Shown piece by piece: positions 1-7,276 of a DNA stretch of 33,902 nucleotides. The DNA is from a virus. Position 1 is the first letter of the stretch. The number at the start of each line of letters is the position of its first letter. The stretch lies in the IMG/VR virus record IMGVR_UViG_3300022752_000220, positions 1 through 33,902 of that record, one strand, 5' to 3'. The notes beneath the pieces were generated by a model. It was not told the origin of the DNA. It saw nothing but the letters and a program-made list of their open reading frames with translations, and did no database searches. The translations under genes and the position numbers were made by a program.

Positions 1-1946
1 AAAAGGTATGTACCGTTGTCCTGTTTCAGAATTGTGCCGTCCTCAAGCGCCTTATCGACCATCCTATAAGCCGTCGATCCTGAGCAATTAACCGTTTTGG
101 AAATCCACTGCTCCAGCGCCTTTCTGCTGCACGGGTAATCCTTGTACTGACCAAAGTTTACCATCATGGCCTCCGGTCCCGGCTTCTTTTTTGCCGGATG
201 CCCTGCCTCAACCCAAGCCAGTCCATGGTCCGAGTGCCGAAGAAACACAGAAGGGTGCACAGCAGCCTTTGTCGCGCAAATTTCGCCCGCCTTATGCGAT
301 TGCTGGAGGCCGCTACGCTTGCCTCGCTTTGATACCTCCAGCCGGTAGACATCCGTCCCCTCGTCATCTTGGCCGGCCGGCGCCAACGTCACCACAGCCC
401 TAGCCCAGTTGGTGAGCTCGCTCGAACCGAAGCCGCTATAAGCCTTGTCGTGGCCGGTATAGCCTGACCCGTCACGGGTTGGCTTGGGAGTGTGGTGGAT
501 CAACATCCAAGCAAAGCCGCCAGACAAGGCCAACGGGTTAAGCATGTTGCGCAAAAAGCCGCTGGCCGTCTCTTGGCTGGAAAGGTCGCCACCGATAAAG
601 GCCAGCAGCGGATCCGCCCAAGTCAGGTGCGGCCGGTACTTTTCTACCAATCTGCGGGCCCGATCGACAAACGTGGCCCCGGTCGAGGTGCAATCCCGGA
701 CAATGATGACGTTTTCTTTCACCATTTGTAGCTCTTTATCTGACAGGCTCATGGATCTAATGACCCCTTGAACCGCCTCGGCCACGTCGCCCTCGTCGTT
801 CTCGGCCTGTATAATCAGGCTGCGCAATCCATCCCCGGTCGGGGTAATACCAAAGAAGGAGCGGCCAATCGCCCAAGTGATCGCGGCCTGTAAGCACAGG
901 ACCGACTTGCCCAATCCGGAGGATCCCACCCACAACGCCGACCCGCCTTTGCAAATCCACCTCTTGCCCAGCAACGTGGTTTCATCAGCTTCGTCCCTAA
1001 AATCCAGCAGCTTATCCCAGCTAAGTGCCTCCGGAATGTCCCCATATACCGTCCACTCCTTCCACTGCAAAAATGTCCTAGTCGGGGCACCACATTCAAC
1101 CAGCTCCTGAACTTGTCCGGTCTGCTTGCGCACCGCTCCCGGAAGCCGCGACAAGCGCCCCGGGTCCTTGTTTGCGCTGTCCGGCTTGGCGTGAGCCAGG
1201 TGCTTGTAAATAAATTCCACCTGCTCATCAAATTCCTTCCTGCTGGAGGCATCCACCCGGACCCATCCATGCAGGCTGCGCCCACCTGATCTGATGATAC
1301 AGCTGGTCGGAAGTGCGGCTTTTTTCAAAATCGCCCACTGCTCCTCCAGCGTGCTTTCGTCGAACTCGACCAGGCAGTGCCGGTATCTGGCAACGTGCTC
1401 TGCCTTGCGCCCCTTGCCGTTGTTTGGGTTGATGGAGCAATAAACGCCGACGGCGGAGCCCTGCCACTTTTCAAGACCTCCATCCTTAAGCAGCTCGATC
1501 CACTCCTCCCGGGTTCGGGTTTCCCCTGCTCCGTCCGGCCGCTCCCGCTCCCCGTCCCAAACTGACCTGCAGATGTTAATGTTTTCTCCTACCTCAAAAC
1601 ACGCGGCCAAAAACTTCTCCACCGGAGTCTCCTCGACTGATTTGGGCATTGGCGGAATTGCCGCCACGTCCCGTAGGATTGTCAGGTTTTGAAGGCGATA
1701 CTTGGACCCCGGCACCCACGGCTCCCGCGGGGCCTTGGTGTAGGCGCTTCTGACCGCCGCCAACGCCTCCCGCTGGGTCAGCCCCACCTTGTGCGCCCAG
1801 ATGTCGGCCTCCACCTCCGCGTCCTCGATCGACATGCCCTGGTCGCGGAACTGGCAGGCCAGCTTAAACAGCTGGTTGTTGCGCTCCCCCTCTGGTGCGC
1901 CGTTTTCGTATATCGACCGGACGGCTGGGGCAAGGGGGACGGTCAT
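1..1946 (-). CDS. Primase-helicase (PrimPol-like plus RepA/AAA_25-type ATPase), 3' end cut by window edge
   Basis: I translated this frame by hand: it is open from the ATG at 1946 down to base 1 (648 codons) with no stop. Residues about 20-60 resemble a PriCT-type helical domain. Residues about 190-270 look like an archaeo-eukaryotic primase core, with an acidic strand near 194-196, SLHGW with His226, and DPGRLSRLPG at 261-270. A RecA-type ATPase follows, with Walker A GSSGLGKS at 341-348 and a Walker B-like strand TWADPLLAF near 442-450. The tail past about residue 600 reads like a winged helix. The protein would prime and unwind phage DNA. Its start overlaps the stop of the preceding 72-aa gene by 4 nt (ATGA). 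The helicase assignment is strong; the primase half is inferred from motif spacing. Confidence 0.85.
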   Translation of the reverse strand, partial: MTVPLAPAVRSIYENGAPEGERNNQLFKLACQFRDQGMSIEDAEVEADIWAHKVGLTQREALAAVRSAYTKAPREPWVPGSKYRLQNLTILRDVAAIPPMPKSVEETPVEKFLAACFEVGENINICRSVWDGERERPDGAGETRTREEWIELLKDGGLEKWQGSAVGVYCSINPNNGKGRKAEHVARYRHCLVEFDESTLEEQWAILKKAALPTSCIIRSGGRSLHGWVRVDASSRKEFDEQVEFIYKHLAHAKPDSANKDPGRLSRLPGAVRKQTGQVQELVECGAPTRTFLQWKEWTVYGDIPEALSWDKLLDFRDEADETTLLGKRWICKGGSALWVGSSGLGKSVLCLQAAITWAIGRSFFGITPTGDGLRSLIIQAENDEGDVAEAVQGVIRSMSLSDKELQMVKENVIIVRDCTSTGATFVDRARRLVEKYRPHLTWADPLLAFIGGDLSSQETASGFLRNMLNPLALSGGFAWMLIHHTPKPTRDGSGYTGHDKAYSGFGSSELTNWARAVVTLAPAGQDDEGTDVYRLEVSKRGKRSGLQQSHKAGEICATKAAVHPSVFLRHSDHGLAWVEAGHPAKKKPGPEAMMVNFGQYKDYPCSRKALEQWISKTVNCSGSTAYRMVDKALEDGTILKQDNGTYL

Positions 1947-2161
1947 TTGGATGCCTTGGCTTTCATGTCGCGCTCGCGGTAATACTCGGCCCGTTTCAGA
2001 AGCTCCTTAATCACCACGTGGCCCAGCTCAAAACATTCCAAGGCCCGCTGCAGTTTCCAATGCAGGCCGATGGCCATTTTCTGGTCCTTCATAGCCTCGC
2101 GCAGCTTGGCAATGCCACGGCGCTGGCAGTCGTCGGTGCAGCGGATGCGTTTTACGGACAT
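1943..2161 (-). CDS. Small charged hypothetical protein (72 aa)
   Basis: A Lys/Arg-rich, mainly helical 72-aa protein with two cysteines near the N-terminus (CTDDC). It has no membrane segment and I recognise no family. It sits directly upstream of the primase-helicase and overlaps its start by 4 nt, so translation is probably coupled and the protein may assist replication; that role is inferred from position only. The preceding gene's stop codon lies immediately upstream, with a single base between it and this ATG. Confidence 0.6.
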   Translation of the reverse strand: MSVKRIRCTDDCQRRGIAKLREAMKDQKMAIGLHWKLQRALECFELGHVVIKELLKRAEYYRERDMKAKASK

Positions 2162-2162
2162 T

Positions 2163-2501
2163 TTAAGCCGCCTGCTGATCTAGGTCTTTAGCAATCAGTT
2201 TTAATCCAAGTTTTTTTAGTGCGCTTTCCATGCCCTCGTACTCCCAATCTCCGGTAACTCGAATAGTAATCCTGATTGAGTCGTAGTCGTAGTTTATGGG
2301 GTCATAGGAATAAATTTTTTTGCCTTTTGCATCCTGCAAAAGGACCTCGGCGCCGCATTCAAAGAAAAAAGACAAATCGGTGTAACCACCATGACCAGCA
2401 TCTCCGCCCATTTTTTCGGTTGTTCTATATGTTATCCCAACATGTTCAGGAATTTGTGCCGGCACCTTAATGTGTGTTTTAATTTGATTATTTATTATCA
2501 T
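2163..2501 (-). CDS. Hypothetical early protein (112 aa)
   Basis: A 112-aa soluble protein with alternating beta-like segments and a Lys-rich C-terminal helix ending DQQAA. I do not recognise the family. It is preceded by a strong ribosome-binding site (AAAGGAG 5 nt before the ATG). That leader closely resembles the one in front of the ssDNA-binding-like gene starting at 6301. The gene is the first of three tightly packed genes ending in the primase-helicase. The region is somewhat more AT-rich than its neighbours. Confidence 0.6.
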   Translation of the reverse strand: MIINNQIKTHIKVPAQIPEHVGITYRTTEKMGGDAGHGGYTDLSFFFECGAEVLLQDAKGKKIYSYDPINYDYDSIRITIRVTGDWEYEGMESALKKLGLKLIAKDLDQQAA

Positions 2502-2541
2502 TTTTCTCCTTTGGTTCTCTCTGACGCGGTATTCCTCCGCA

Positions 2542-2703
2542 TCAAAATTTGTCTCTTTCTTTGGTCCACTGCCCCATCCCGTAGCGCATAGGATTCTTTT
2601 TGATTTTTTCCAGCACCGCAGCCCACTCCTCCATCGTCCAGGAGCCGATGATGCGGGCGGAGAAATCCCGGATGATCATTTCAAGCAGCTCCCTGTCGCT
2701 CAT
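2542..2703 (-). CDS. Small hypothetical protein (53 aa)
   Basis: Hand translation from the ATG at 2703 gives a 53-aa protein beginning MSDRELLEMI and ending ERDKF. It is amphipathic and helical, with two tryptophans in a TMEEW segment and no membrane span. It overlaps the 3' end of the methyltransferase C-terminal frame by 23 nt, the usual gene packing in this region. I recognise no family. It is probably real because of the overlap architecture and unbiased composition. Confidence 0.5.
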   Translation of the reverse strand: MSDRELLEMIIRDFSARIIGSWTMEEWAAVLEKIKKNPMRYGMGQWTKERDKF

Positions 2704-3838
2704 GTTCCGCCTTCGCTATGCGTTTTCCGATCCAAGCCATGCACGGCACGGCCATCGAGTTGCCAAGCGCCTTGTACCTCGGCCCATCTGGGCATTGGTC
2801 GGCTGGTTTGTTCCTCCAAGGGATTAGCGTGTGATCGTCTGGGAAGCCTTGGAGCCTTTCGCATTCCTTCGGGGTAAGGCGGCGGACTGCCATGCGATGA
2901 ATCACGCCTCCAACATGCTCGGCGCTTGTTGCCCCAGACCTTAAGGTCTGGCTGACATGTTCATTGGTTGTCTGGTTGTATAGGTCGCAACTTACCGCCG
3001 GCGAATTGTCGCCGCTGTCCGCCTTTAGGCATGGCGCAATGTCCTTATGCACGCCAGTTCCAAGGCGTTTTAGTTTTCCTGGTTCTATTGCCACCACCTT
3101 CGGCTCCGTGTCCCCGCCCTTGGTTCCGGCCTTTAGGGTCGGCACGACCTTCTGCTCTGTAATCTTGCCGGTTAGGCGAAGCTCGGATTCTTGGAACACA
3201 AGGCAAGGACCGCTTTGGTGGGCTAAGTCCGTTTTTAGGGTTTGGCTTACATTTGCGTTATCGCTGTTAGCAGTACGCCAATCAACTTGTCCAACCACGG
3301 CCTCCTGCACCAAAGGCACATTGCCACCGCCGGTTCCAAACCTTGAAACGCAGGCAGGGGCAACCTCGTGCGGTCCGGTCACGCGGCTGTCATTGGGGTG
3401 GTTTTCGTAGAGGACGGCGTGCTTATCGCCCTTGGTAAGCGTTGGGCAAGGATCGCCCGGCTTCCCAACGCCAAGGCCGTTGCCCTTGCCATCCTGCTTG
3501 TCCCCACGCTTACCGGCATTGCGGGTGGCCTGGTCGTGGATGGGAATGGCTTGTCCAATTACAGCCGGGCGGTTGGAATGACCAGAGCATCCCATGTTTG
3601 CATCTATCGTTCCTGCAGCCTCTGTTTTCATCCAATAGCCTTGGCCTGACTCACGCATTGCCTGTACAAGACCAGACCCGCCCTGCGAAAATAGCTCTTG
3701 GTTGGAATATCCTATTCCCCCTGTGTTAAAAGACTGATTGAGCGTTGGATGAACTTCCGATCCCTCCCAATGCGATTTCTTTTCCATAATAAAATTATGA
3801 TCCCGGTTGTGTCCCGGTCCTTTGTGGTCAGTTGCCAT
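2681..3838 (-). CDS. C5 cytosine methyltransferase, C-terminal part (second frame)
   Basis: This frame carries the end of a C5 DNA cytosine methyltransferase. The motif IX-like segment RRLTPKECERLQGFPDD and motif X segment YKALGNSMAVP lie in the last 70 residues. The 270 residues before them form a long repetitive linker with units of the type VxPTLKxG or VSQTLRSG, as found in phage C5 methyltransferases between motifs VIII and IX. It lacks SAM-binding and catalytic motifs, so it cannot work alone. The frame opens at an ATG at 3838 that overlaps the stop of the N-terminal half by 11 nt. It also stays open upstream through the G10 tract at 3900-3909, so removing one G would fuse the two halves. 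Confidence 0.8.
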   Translation of the reverse strand: MATDHKGPGHNRDHNFIMEKKSHWEGSEVHPTLNQSFNTGGIGYSNQELFSQGGSGLVQAMRESGQGYWMKTEAAGTIDANMGCSGHSNRPAVIGQAIPIHDQATRNAGKRGDKQDGKGNGLGVGKPGDPCPTLTKGDKHAVLYENHPNDSRVTGPHEVAPACVSRFGTGGGNVPLVQEAVVGQVDWRTANSDNANVSQTLKTDLAHQSGPCLVFQESELRLTGKITEQKVVPTLKAGTKGGDTEPKVVAIEPGKLKRLGTGVHKDIAPCLKADSGDNSPAVSCDLYNQTTNEHVSQTLRSGATSAEHVGGVIHRMAVRRLTPKECERLQGFPDDHTLIPWRNKPADQCPDGPRYKALGNSMAVPCMAWIGKRIAKAEHERQGAA

Positions 3839-4637
3839 AAGTGTCTCCGCTAGGTTTGCAGGCCATGATTCTTCCGGTGTAGGCGTCCTGCCCGTTAAGC
3901 CCCCCCCCCATGTGCGCCCCGTCGCTCAAGCAGCCGACTATTTCTCGTTCCGCAATTGCCTGTTGCACGGCGGCAACTTGCCTAGTCACTTCGCTGGACT
4001 GAGGGCTTCGGCTTGGGTCGTTGCTTGCTGTAAGGCTTGGTGCAACATGGGCGGCAACTCCTTTCCTCTTTTCTCGGCTCGGCGGAGAATCCCGGCGCAC
4101 GCTTTCGGACTCAAATAAAACCTTGGCGGCAGCGGCCCCGTCTCCAAGACATCCGACAACGAACACACGGCGGCGTCGCTGGGCCACTCCGAACCACTGA
4201 GCGTCCAGGACCCGGTAGGCCCACCCATACCCCAGCTCCCCCAACGCCCCGAGGAAGGAGCCAAAGTCCCTTCCTCCGTTGCTGGACAGAACGCCGGGGA
4301 CATTTTCCCAGACAATCCATCGAGGTTGAAAACGTTGAGCGATTTTAAGGAATGTAAGCATGAGTCCGCCTCGGGGGTCATCGAGCCCCTTGCGCAGTCC
4401 TGCAACGCTGAAGGACTGGCAGGGGGTTCCACCAACGAGAAGGTCAACTGTTCCGCTTGGTATGTTCCACTGCTCATATTTGGTCATGTCTCCATGGTTG
4501 GGAACCTTCGGCCAGTGATGCTTGAGCACCTCGGCCGGGAATGGTTCGATTTCTGAAAAGGCAAGCGGCGTCCAGCCAAGCGGCTCCCACGCAACGCTGG
4601 CGGCCTCAATGCCGGAGCAGACGGAGATGTATTTCAC
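3828..4637 (-). CDS. C5 cytosine methyltransferase, N-terminal catalytic part (first frame)
   Basis: A GTG start at 4637 gives 269 aa with the catalytic core: motif I CSGIEAAS (residues 7-14), motif IV GGTPCQSFS with catalytic Cys73, motif VI ENV at 111-113, and motif VIII QRRRRVF from 153. It stops at 3828 before the target-recognition region and motifs IX-X, which lie in the next frame. The enzyme would methylate cytosine C5 in phage DNA, perhaps to evade restriction. The start overlaps the upstream 57-aa gene by 4 nt (GTGA). The two-frame state may reflect phase variation, slippage, two subunits or an indel error. Confidence 0.85.
   Translation of the reverse strand: MKYISVCSGIEAASVAWEPLGWTPLAFSEIEPFPAEVLKHHWPKVPNHGDMTKYEQWNIPSGTVDLLVGGTPCQSFSVAGLRKGLDDPRGGLMLTFLKIAQRFQPRWIVWENVPGVLSSNGGRDFGSFLGALGELGYGWAYRVLDAQWFGVAQRRRRVFVVGCLGDGAAAAKVLFESESVRRDSPPSREKRKGVAAHVAPSLTASNDPSRSPQSSEVTRQVAAVQQAIAEREIVGCLSDGAHMGGGLNGQDAYTGRIMACKPSGDTYGN
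3900..3909. repeat. Homopolymer of ten C (G10 on the coding strand) inside the methyltransferase
   Basis: Ten consecutive C on the plus strand read as ten G in the methyltransferase coding direction. With ten, the first frame terminates at 3828. With nine or twelve, the first frame would continue into the frame holding motifs IX and X. Tracts like this are prone to slippage in replication, transcription and sequencing. Confidence 0.95.
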
Positions 4638-4807
4638 AGCCCGCCCTCCGTTCGCAGTCGCTCCAGGATCAGCACGTTCTCCCGCTCCTCGGCGGCCTTA
4701 AGGGCTTCCCGGGTCTCGGCCAGCTGCCGCTCCAGCGATCGGATCCGCTCAACCAGCTGGCGGCTTAACGGCTCGGCTGGCAGGACGACGTAGTTGGCGT
4801 CGTTCAT
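4634..4807 (-). CDS. Small coiled-coil protein (57 aa)
   Basis: Hand translation from the ATG at 4807 gives 57 aa, starting MNDANYVVLP and ending RTEGGL. Residues about 14-53 form a strongly heptad-patterned helix rich in Glu, Arg and Leu, so a short dimeric coiled coil is likely. It overlaps the upstream nuclease gene (ATGA at 4804-4807) and the downstream methyltransferase (GTGA at 4634-4637), placing it in one coupled early operon. No function can be assigned. Confidence 0.6.
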   Translation of the reverse strand: MNDANYVVLPAEPLSRQLVERIRSLERQLAETREALKAAEERENVLILERLRTEGGL

Positions 4808-5616
4808 TTGCCCGCCCTCGGGTCATACTTCTTCACCTTCCGCCACAGCGTGCAGCAGGCCCGGAACGCCTCGAAGGCGTCCTCGACCTCCTCGGCCGTG
4901 TAGAGTTTTTCGTCGATAGCCCCGGTCTTGCGGTCAATAAAGACGTTCCGCGCAGGCAACGCCTCGCCCGCCCAGGCAAACGAATAGGCGGCAAGCTGCA
5001 GGAGCTCCTTGTAGTCCGTCCATACCTTGTGCTCCTCATCGGCCATGGCAAAGCCGGGCATCTCCGGGTGAAACGGCGCGACCTTGGTAAAGTTTTTGCT
5101 CTTGAAATCGACGACCTCCGTCTGCCCGTCGATCTTGGCGATCAGATCGCACCGGCCCGCGTAGCCCTCCCCGTCATGCACGACCACCTCCTCGGACAGG
5201 ACAACCTCGTCCAGGAAGCGTGACCAACGGGTCAGGCTGGCAAGGTGGGGCCGGAGCGTGTCGTCCATGTCCTTGGCCAGCGGGGCCTCGCCCCGGATCA
5301 CCTGCTCGGCCAGCTCGTGGATCCGCGTACCCACGTCAGCCATGCCGGCCAGCTCGGCCCTGTTGGTTTCATGGACCCGTCGGGCGTATTCCTGCAGCTC
5401 CTCGCCGTCCCTGCGGGGCAGCGTCAGCGTCTGGGCAATGGCCGCGTCCACCTTGTGGCGGGTCAGCGCCTCGCTTTCCATGATCTTGAGGATTGTCGTG
5501 ACGCTGGGCAGCGCCCCGGCCTTGCGGGCCTGGCGCAGATCCCCGTGGCACGGCTCACCGGTCGGCAGGTAGTAGTGCGCCGACTCGGTGTCGTATTTGA
5601 CGACGAGGTTGGCCAC
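4804..5616 (-). CDS. PD-(D/E)XK nuclease (RecB/Cas4-like phage exonuclease)
   Basis: A 270-aa protein from a GTG start. Residues 151-174 carry the nuclease signature: GYAGRCD with Asp157, then a beta strand EVVDFKSK with Asp170 and Lys172, followed by a Gln/Tyr-containing helix (LLQLAAYSFAW), typical of the RecB/lambda-exonuclease fold. It probably processes phage DNA ends during recombination or replication, consistent with the ssDNA-binding-like gene just upstream. It overlaps the following small gene by 4 nt. The start has no convincing ribosome-binding site, so an internal start is possible, though the N-terminal text looks coding. Confidence 0.82.
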   Translation of the reverse strand: MANLVVKYDTESAHYYLPTGEPCHGDLRQARKAGALPSVTTILKIMESEALTRHKVDAAIAQTLTLPRRDGEELQEYARRVHETNRAELAGMADVGTRIHELAEQVIRGEAPLAKDMDDTLRPHLASLTRWSRFLDEVVLSEEVVVHDGEGYAGRCDLIAKIDGQTEVVDFKSKNFTKVAPFHPEMPGFAMADEEHKVWTDYKELLQLAAYSFAWAGEALPARNVFIDRKTGAIDEKLYTAEEVEDAFEAFRACCTLWRKVKKYDPRAGK

Positions 5617-5620
5617 GGTC

Positions 5621-5713
5621 TTAGGCTTTCCAACTGCGGATCACCGGCACGGCCATGGCAACCACGGCCACGACAAACACGGGGATCGCAATACGGATGA
5701 TGGTCTCGGTCAT
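5621..5713 (-). CDS. Single-span membrane peptide (30 aa)
   Basis: Hand translation from the ATG at 5713 gives MTETIIRIAI, a Val/Ala-rich stretch of about 20 residues and a basic end RSWKA. This is a typical one-pass inner-membrane micropeptide. A good ribosome-binding site (AAAGGA) lies about 7 nt upstream. It sits 4 nt before the nuclease start. Phage micropeptides of this kind may act on host membrane proteins, but nothing here says which. Confidence 0.5.
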   Translation of the reverse strand: MTETIIRIAIPVFVVAVVAMAVPVIRSWKA

Positions 5714-5730
5714 TTTTTTCCTTTCCGGAA

Positions 5731-5772
5731 GCCGGCGGCCGCCCACGCGGCAGCCGCCGGCCCCCTTTTTTT
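5731..5772 (+). terminator. GC-rich hairpin followed by T run (plus-strand orientation)
   Basis: Stem GCCGGCGGC at 5731-5739 pairs perfectly with GCCGCCGGC at 5753-5761 (9 bp, 13-nt loop), followed by CCCC and TTTTTTT at 5766-5772. It has the form of a rho-independent terminator for plus-strand transcription, opposite to the surrounding genes. On the minus strand it is a hairpin in the leader of the 30-aa membrane peptide. Confidence 0.55.
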
Positions 5773-5788
5773 ATTTCTCAGCCAAGGG

Positions 5789-6301
5789 TTAAAACGGGAC
5801 GTTGTCCTCGGCGGTGACTGCGACCGCTTTTGCGGCCACGGCAAGGGCGGGTTTGGGTTCGCGGTCCTTAAAGCGGACAAAGTCCGGGTCCACCTTAAGC
5901 TTCGCCTTGCCCGGCTTCAGCACGCTCTGGACGTTGGCGTACACCTGGCCGTCCCGCTCGTTGTGGGTAACGACGATCTGGCAGTTTTGGCCGATCAGCT
6001 TTTCCAGGTCGAAGTTGTCCGGGGCCGGCTTGCCAAACCACGACTTAAGATCTTTGGCCAAGCTGCTCTTTTCATGGAGCGTCAGGCCATAGCGGCGTCC
6101 GATGGAGAACGGCCGGCCGTCTTCCATTTTTGAGGACAGCTGCCAGACGATCCGCACCTTGTGCTGGGATTTGGTTTCGCCCTGCCAGGTGGTCTCGACG
6201 ATCCCGAGGTCGGCCACGTCGCAGCAGACTGCGTCGTGCACGCCTTCCGGGGCGGGGGTGTAGGTTCCGTTGGTGTTGGGTTTGCTTGCTATGATTGCCA
6301 T
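5789..6301 (-). CDS. ssDNA-binding-like phage protein with SSB-type acidic tip
   Basis: A 170-aa protein. The N-terminal 130 residues look like an OB-type beta-rich domain (VRIVWQL, NCQIVVTHN, VYANVQSVL). A flexible Ala/Lys linker follows, and the last residues are AEDNVPF, resembling the DDIPF tip by which bacterial SSBs recruit partners. Phage proteins of this general form are annotated as DUF669-like or SSB-like. It probably coats single-stranded phage DNA for the neighbouring nucleases and helicase. A strong ribosome-binding site (AAAGGAG) precedes the ATG. The OB fold and binding role are inferred; the tip is plainly visible. Confidence 0.68.
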   Translation of the reverse strand: MAIIASKPNTNGTYTPAPEGVHDAVCCDVADLGIVETTWQGETKSQHKVRIVWQLSSKMEDGRPFSIGRRYGLTLHEKSSLAKDLKSWFGKPAPDNFDLEKLIGQNCQIVVTHNERDGQVYANVQSVLKPGKAKLKVDPDFVRFKDREPKPALAVAAKAVAVTAEDNVPF

Positions 6302-6343
6302 GTCTTTTTCTCCTTTGGGGTTTTCTCTTTTTTTCAGCGGCGA

Positions 6344-6559
6344 CTACTCGTCGTCGCAGAAATCGTTGTTTGTGTGCGGATAACGGGCCGTGATGCGCTC
6401 CACCTCCGGGCGGATCCATCCGATGTCGTGGGCCCGGGCCAGCTCCTTGGCCCTCTCCTCGTTGTGCTCGTTAATCGCCACGATCGCCCTTTCGGCGCTG
6501 ACCCTGCGGGCCCGCTCCTCGGCCAGCTCCATGTGCAAAGAAACAGGTGTGATCGTCAT
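6344..6559 (-). CDS. Hypothetical helical protein (71 aa)
   Basis: Starting at the ATG at 6559 (overlapping the upstream endonuclease stop, ATGA) gives 71 aa beginning MTITPVSLHM, with a long Glu/Arg/Ala-rich helix and an acidic end NNDFCDDE. A longer version from 6589 would run further into the endonuclease gene and is less likely. No family is recognised. It lies between two DNA-metabolism genes. Confidence 0.55.
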   Translation of the reverse strand: MTITPVSLHMELAEERARRVSAERAIVAINEHNEERAKELARAHDIGWIRPEVERITARYPHTNNDFCDDE

Positions 6560-6882
6560 GCCCGCTCCTTGATCCGGCTCCAGAACCACTCGACGGCCTG
6601 CCGGATGTTTTCAATCGTCAGGCACTTGGTCGTGAAATGGATCACGTTCCACCCGGAGTAAGCCGCCAGCCTGCCCTTCTCTGCATCCCGCACCTGCCCC
6701 ATCCCGCCGCTGTGCCGGCCACGGACAAAGACGCCTCCGTCCAGCTCGATGGCGGCCTTGGCGGAGTGGTGGGCGTAATCAAACCGGAACCGCCTCCCCG
6801 GGAAAAACGTCACCTCCTTGGTCAGCGCCGGCCCCTTGTGCAGAGCCCACAACCGCTCAAACTGACCGGCCAAGCGGCTCAT
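6556..6882 (-). CDS. Small endonuclease of the DUF559/Vsr-like PD-(D/E)XK group
   Basis: A 108-aa protein with the pattern of small phage endonucleases. A strand RFRFDYA carries Asp near residue 34, then AAIELDGG with Glu near 46. Next comes the loop RGRHSGGMGQVRDAEKGRLAAYSGW and a final strand NVIHFT, as in Vsr and DUF559 nucleases. It may nick or resolve branched phage DNA during replication or recombination. Its start and stop both overlap neighbours by 4 nt. Family-level assignment is good; substrate is unknown. Confidence 0.75.
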   Translation of the reverse strand: MSRLAGQFERLWALHKGPALTKEVTFFPGRRFRFDYAHHSAKAAIELDGGVFVRGRHSGGMGQVRDAEKGRLAAYSGWNVIHFTTKCLTIENIRQAVEWFWSRIKERA

Positions 6883-7127
6883 TGCTCAACGCCTCCGGTC
6901 TTCCACTCGCCCCTGATTTCCAGCGGCTGCCGGTCAATCGTCTCCAGGCAGCGCACCTTGGCGGCGATCCCTGCCAGCACCTCGTTCTGCCTTTCAATGT
7001 CCTGCGACAGCTTTTTGACCTTGAACTGCAGGTCGATGATCGAGGAAAGGGTGGAAAACTCTCCGGCCCCAAGGCTCTTGGAGTTGGCCGGCAACACACC
7101 CTCGGCTTCCAGATCCCGGACGCTCAC
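6879..7127 (-). CDS. Hypothetical coiled-coil protein (82 aa)
   Basis: I choose the GTG at 7127, which overlaps the stop of the upstream membrane gene by 4 nt (GTGA), over the longer frame from 7223 that would cover that gene. The 82-aa product starts VSVRDLEAEG and has a helical segment LQFKVKKLSQDIERQNEVL likely to form a coiled coil. It ends EWKTGGVEQ. No family is recognised. Confidence 0.55.
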   Translation of the reverse strand: MSVRDLEAEGVLPANSKSLGAGEFSTLSSIIDLQFKVKKLSQDIERQNEVLAGIAAKVRCLETIDRQPLEIRGEWKTGGVEQ

Positions 7128-7276
7128 TGGGCGGCCTCGTCTTTGGCCTTCTTGACCAGCCAGGCGGCAAAGCTGACGGCAAAAACCAGCAGGCCCCACC
7201 CCGCTCCGACGATCAGGGCCCACCCGGTCAGGACGGCCACCATCTTGGCGAGGTCCACAACAACGTCCCAGGTCAT
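7124..7276 (-). CDS. Small membrane protein (50 aa)
   Basis: Hand translation from the ATG at 7276 gives 50 aa: a short amphipathic start MTWDVVVDLA, a long hydrophobic stretch (residues about 12-40, Trp/Gly/Val-rich, one or two spans), and a charged end KKAKDEAAQ. It is the first gene of the leftward early operon after the attachment region, so its promoter probably lies in 7277-7430. Function is unknown. Confidence 0.55.
   Translation of the reverse strand: MTWDVVVDLAKMVAVLTGWALIVGAGWGLLVFAVSFAAWLVKKAKDEAAQ

Noticed and set aside
815-1467. Minus-strand open frames of 156 and 79 aa within the first 2 kb
   Set aside because: They are in other frames than the primase-helicase, which is continuously open from 1946 to base 1 and carries all recognisable motifs.
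5220-5700. Several plus-strand frames of 87-151 aa opposite the nuclease gene
   Set aside because: GC-rich antisense frames without motifs; the minus-strand nuclease explains the region.
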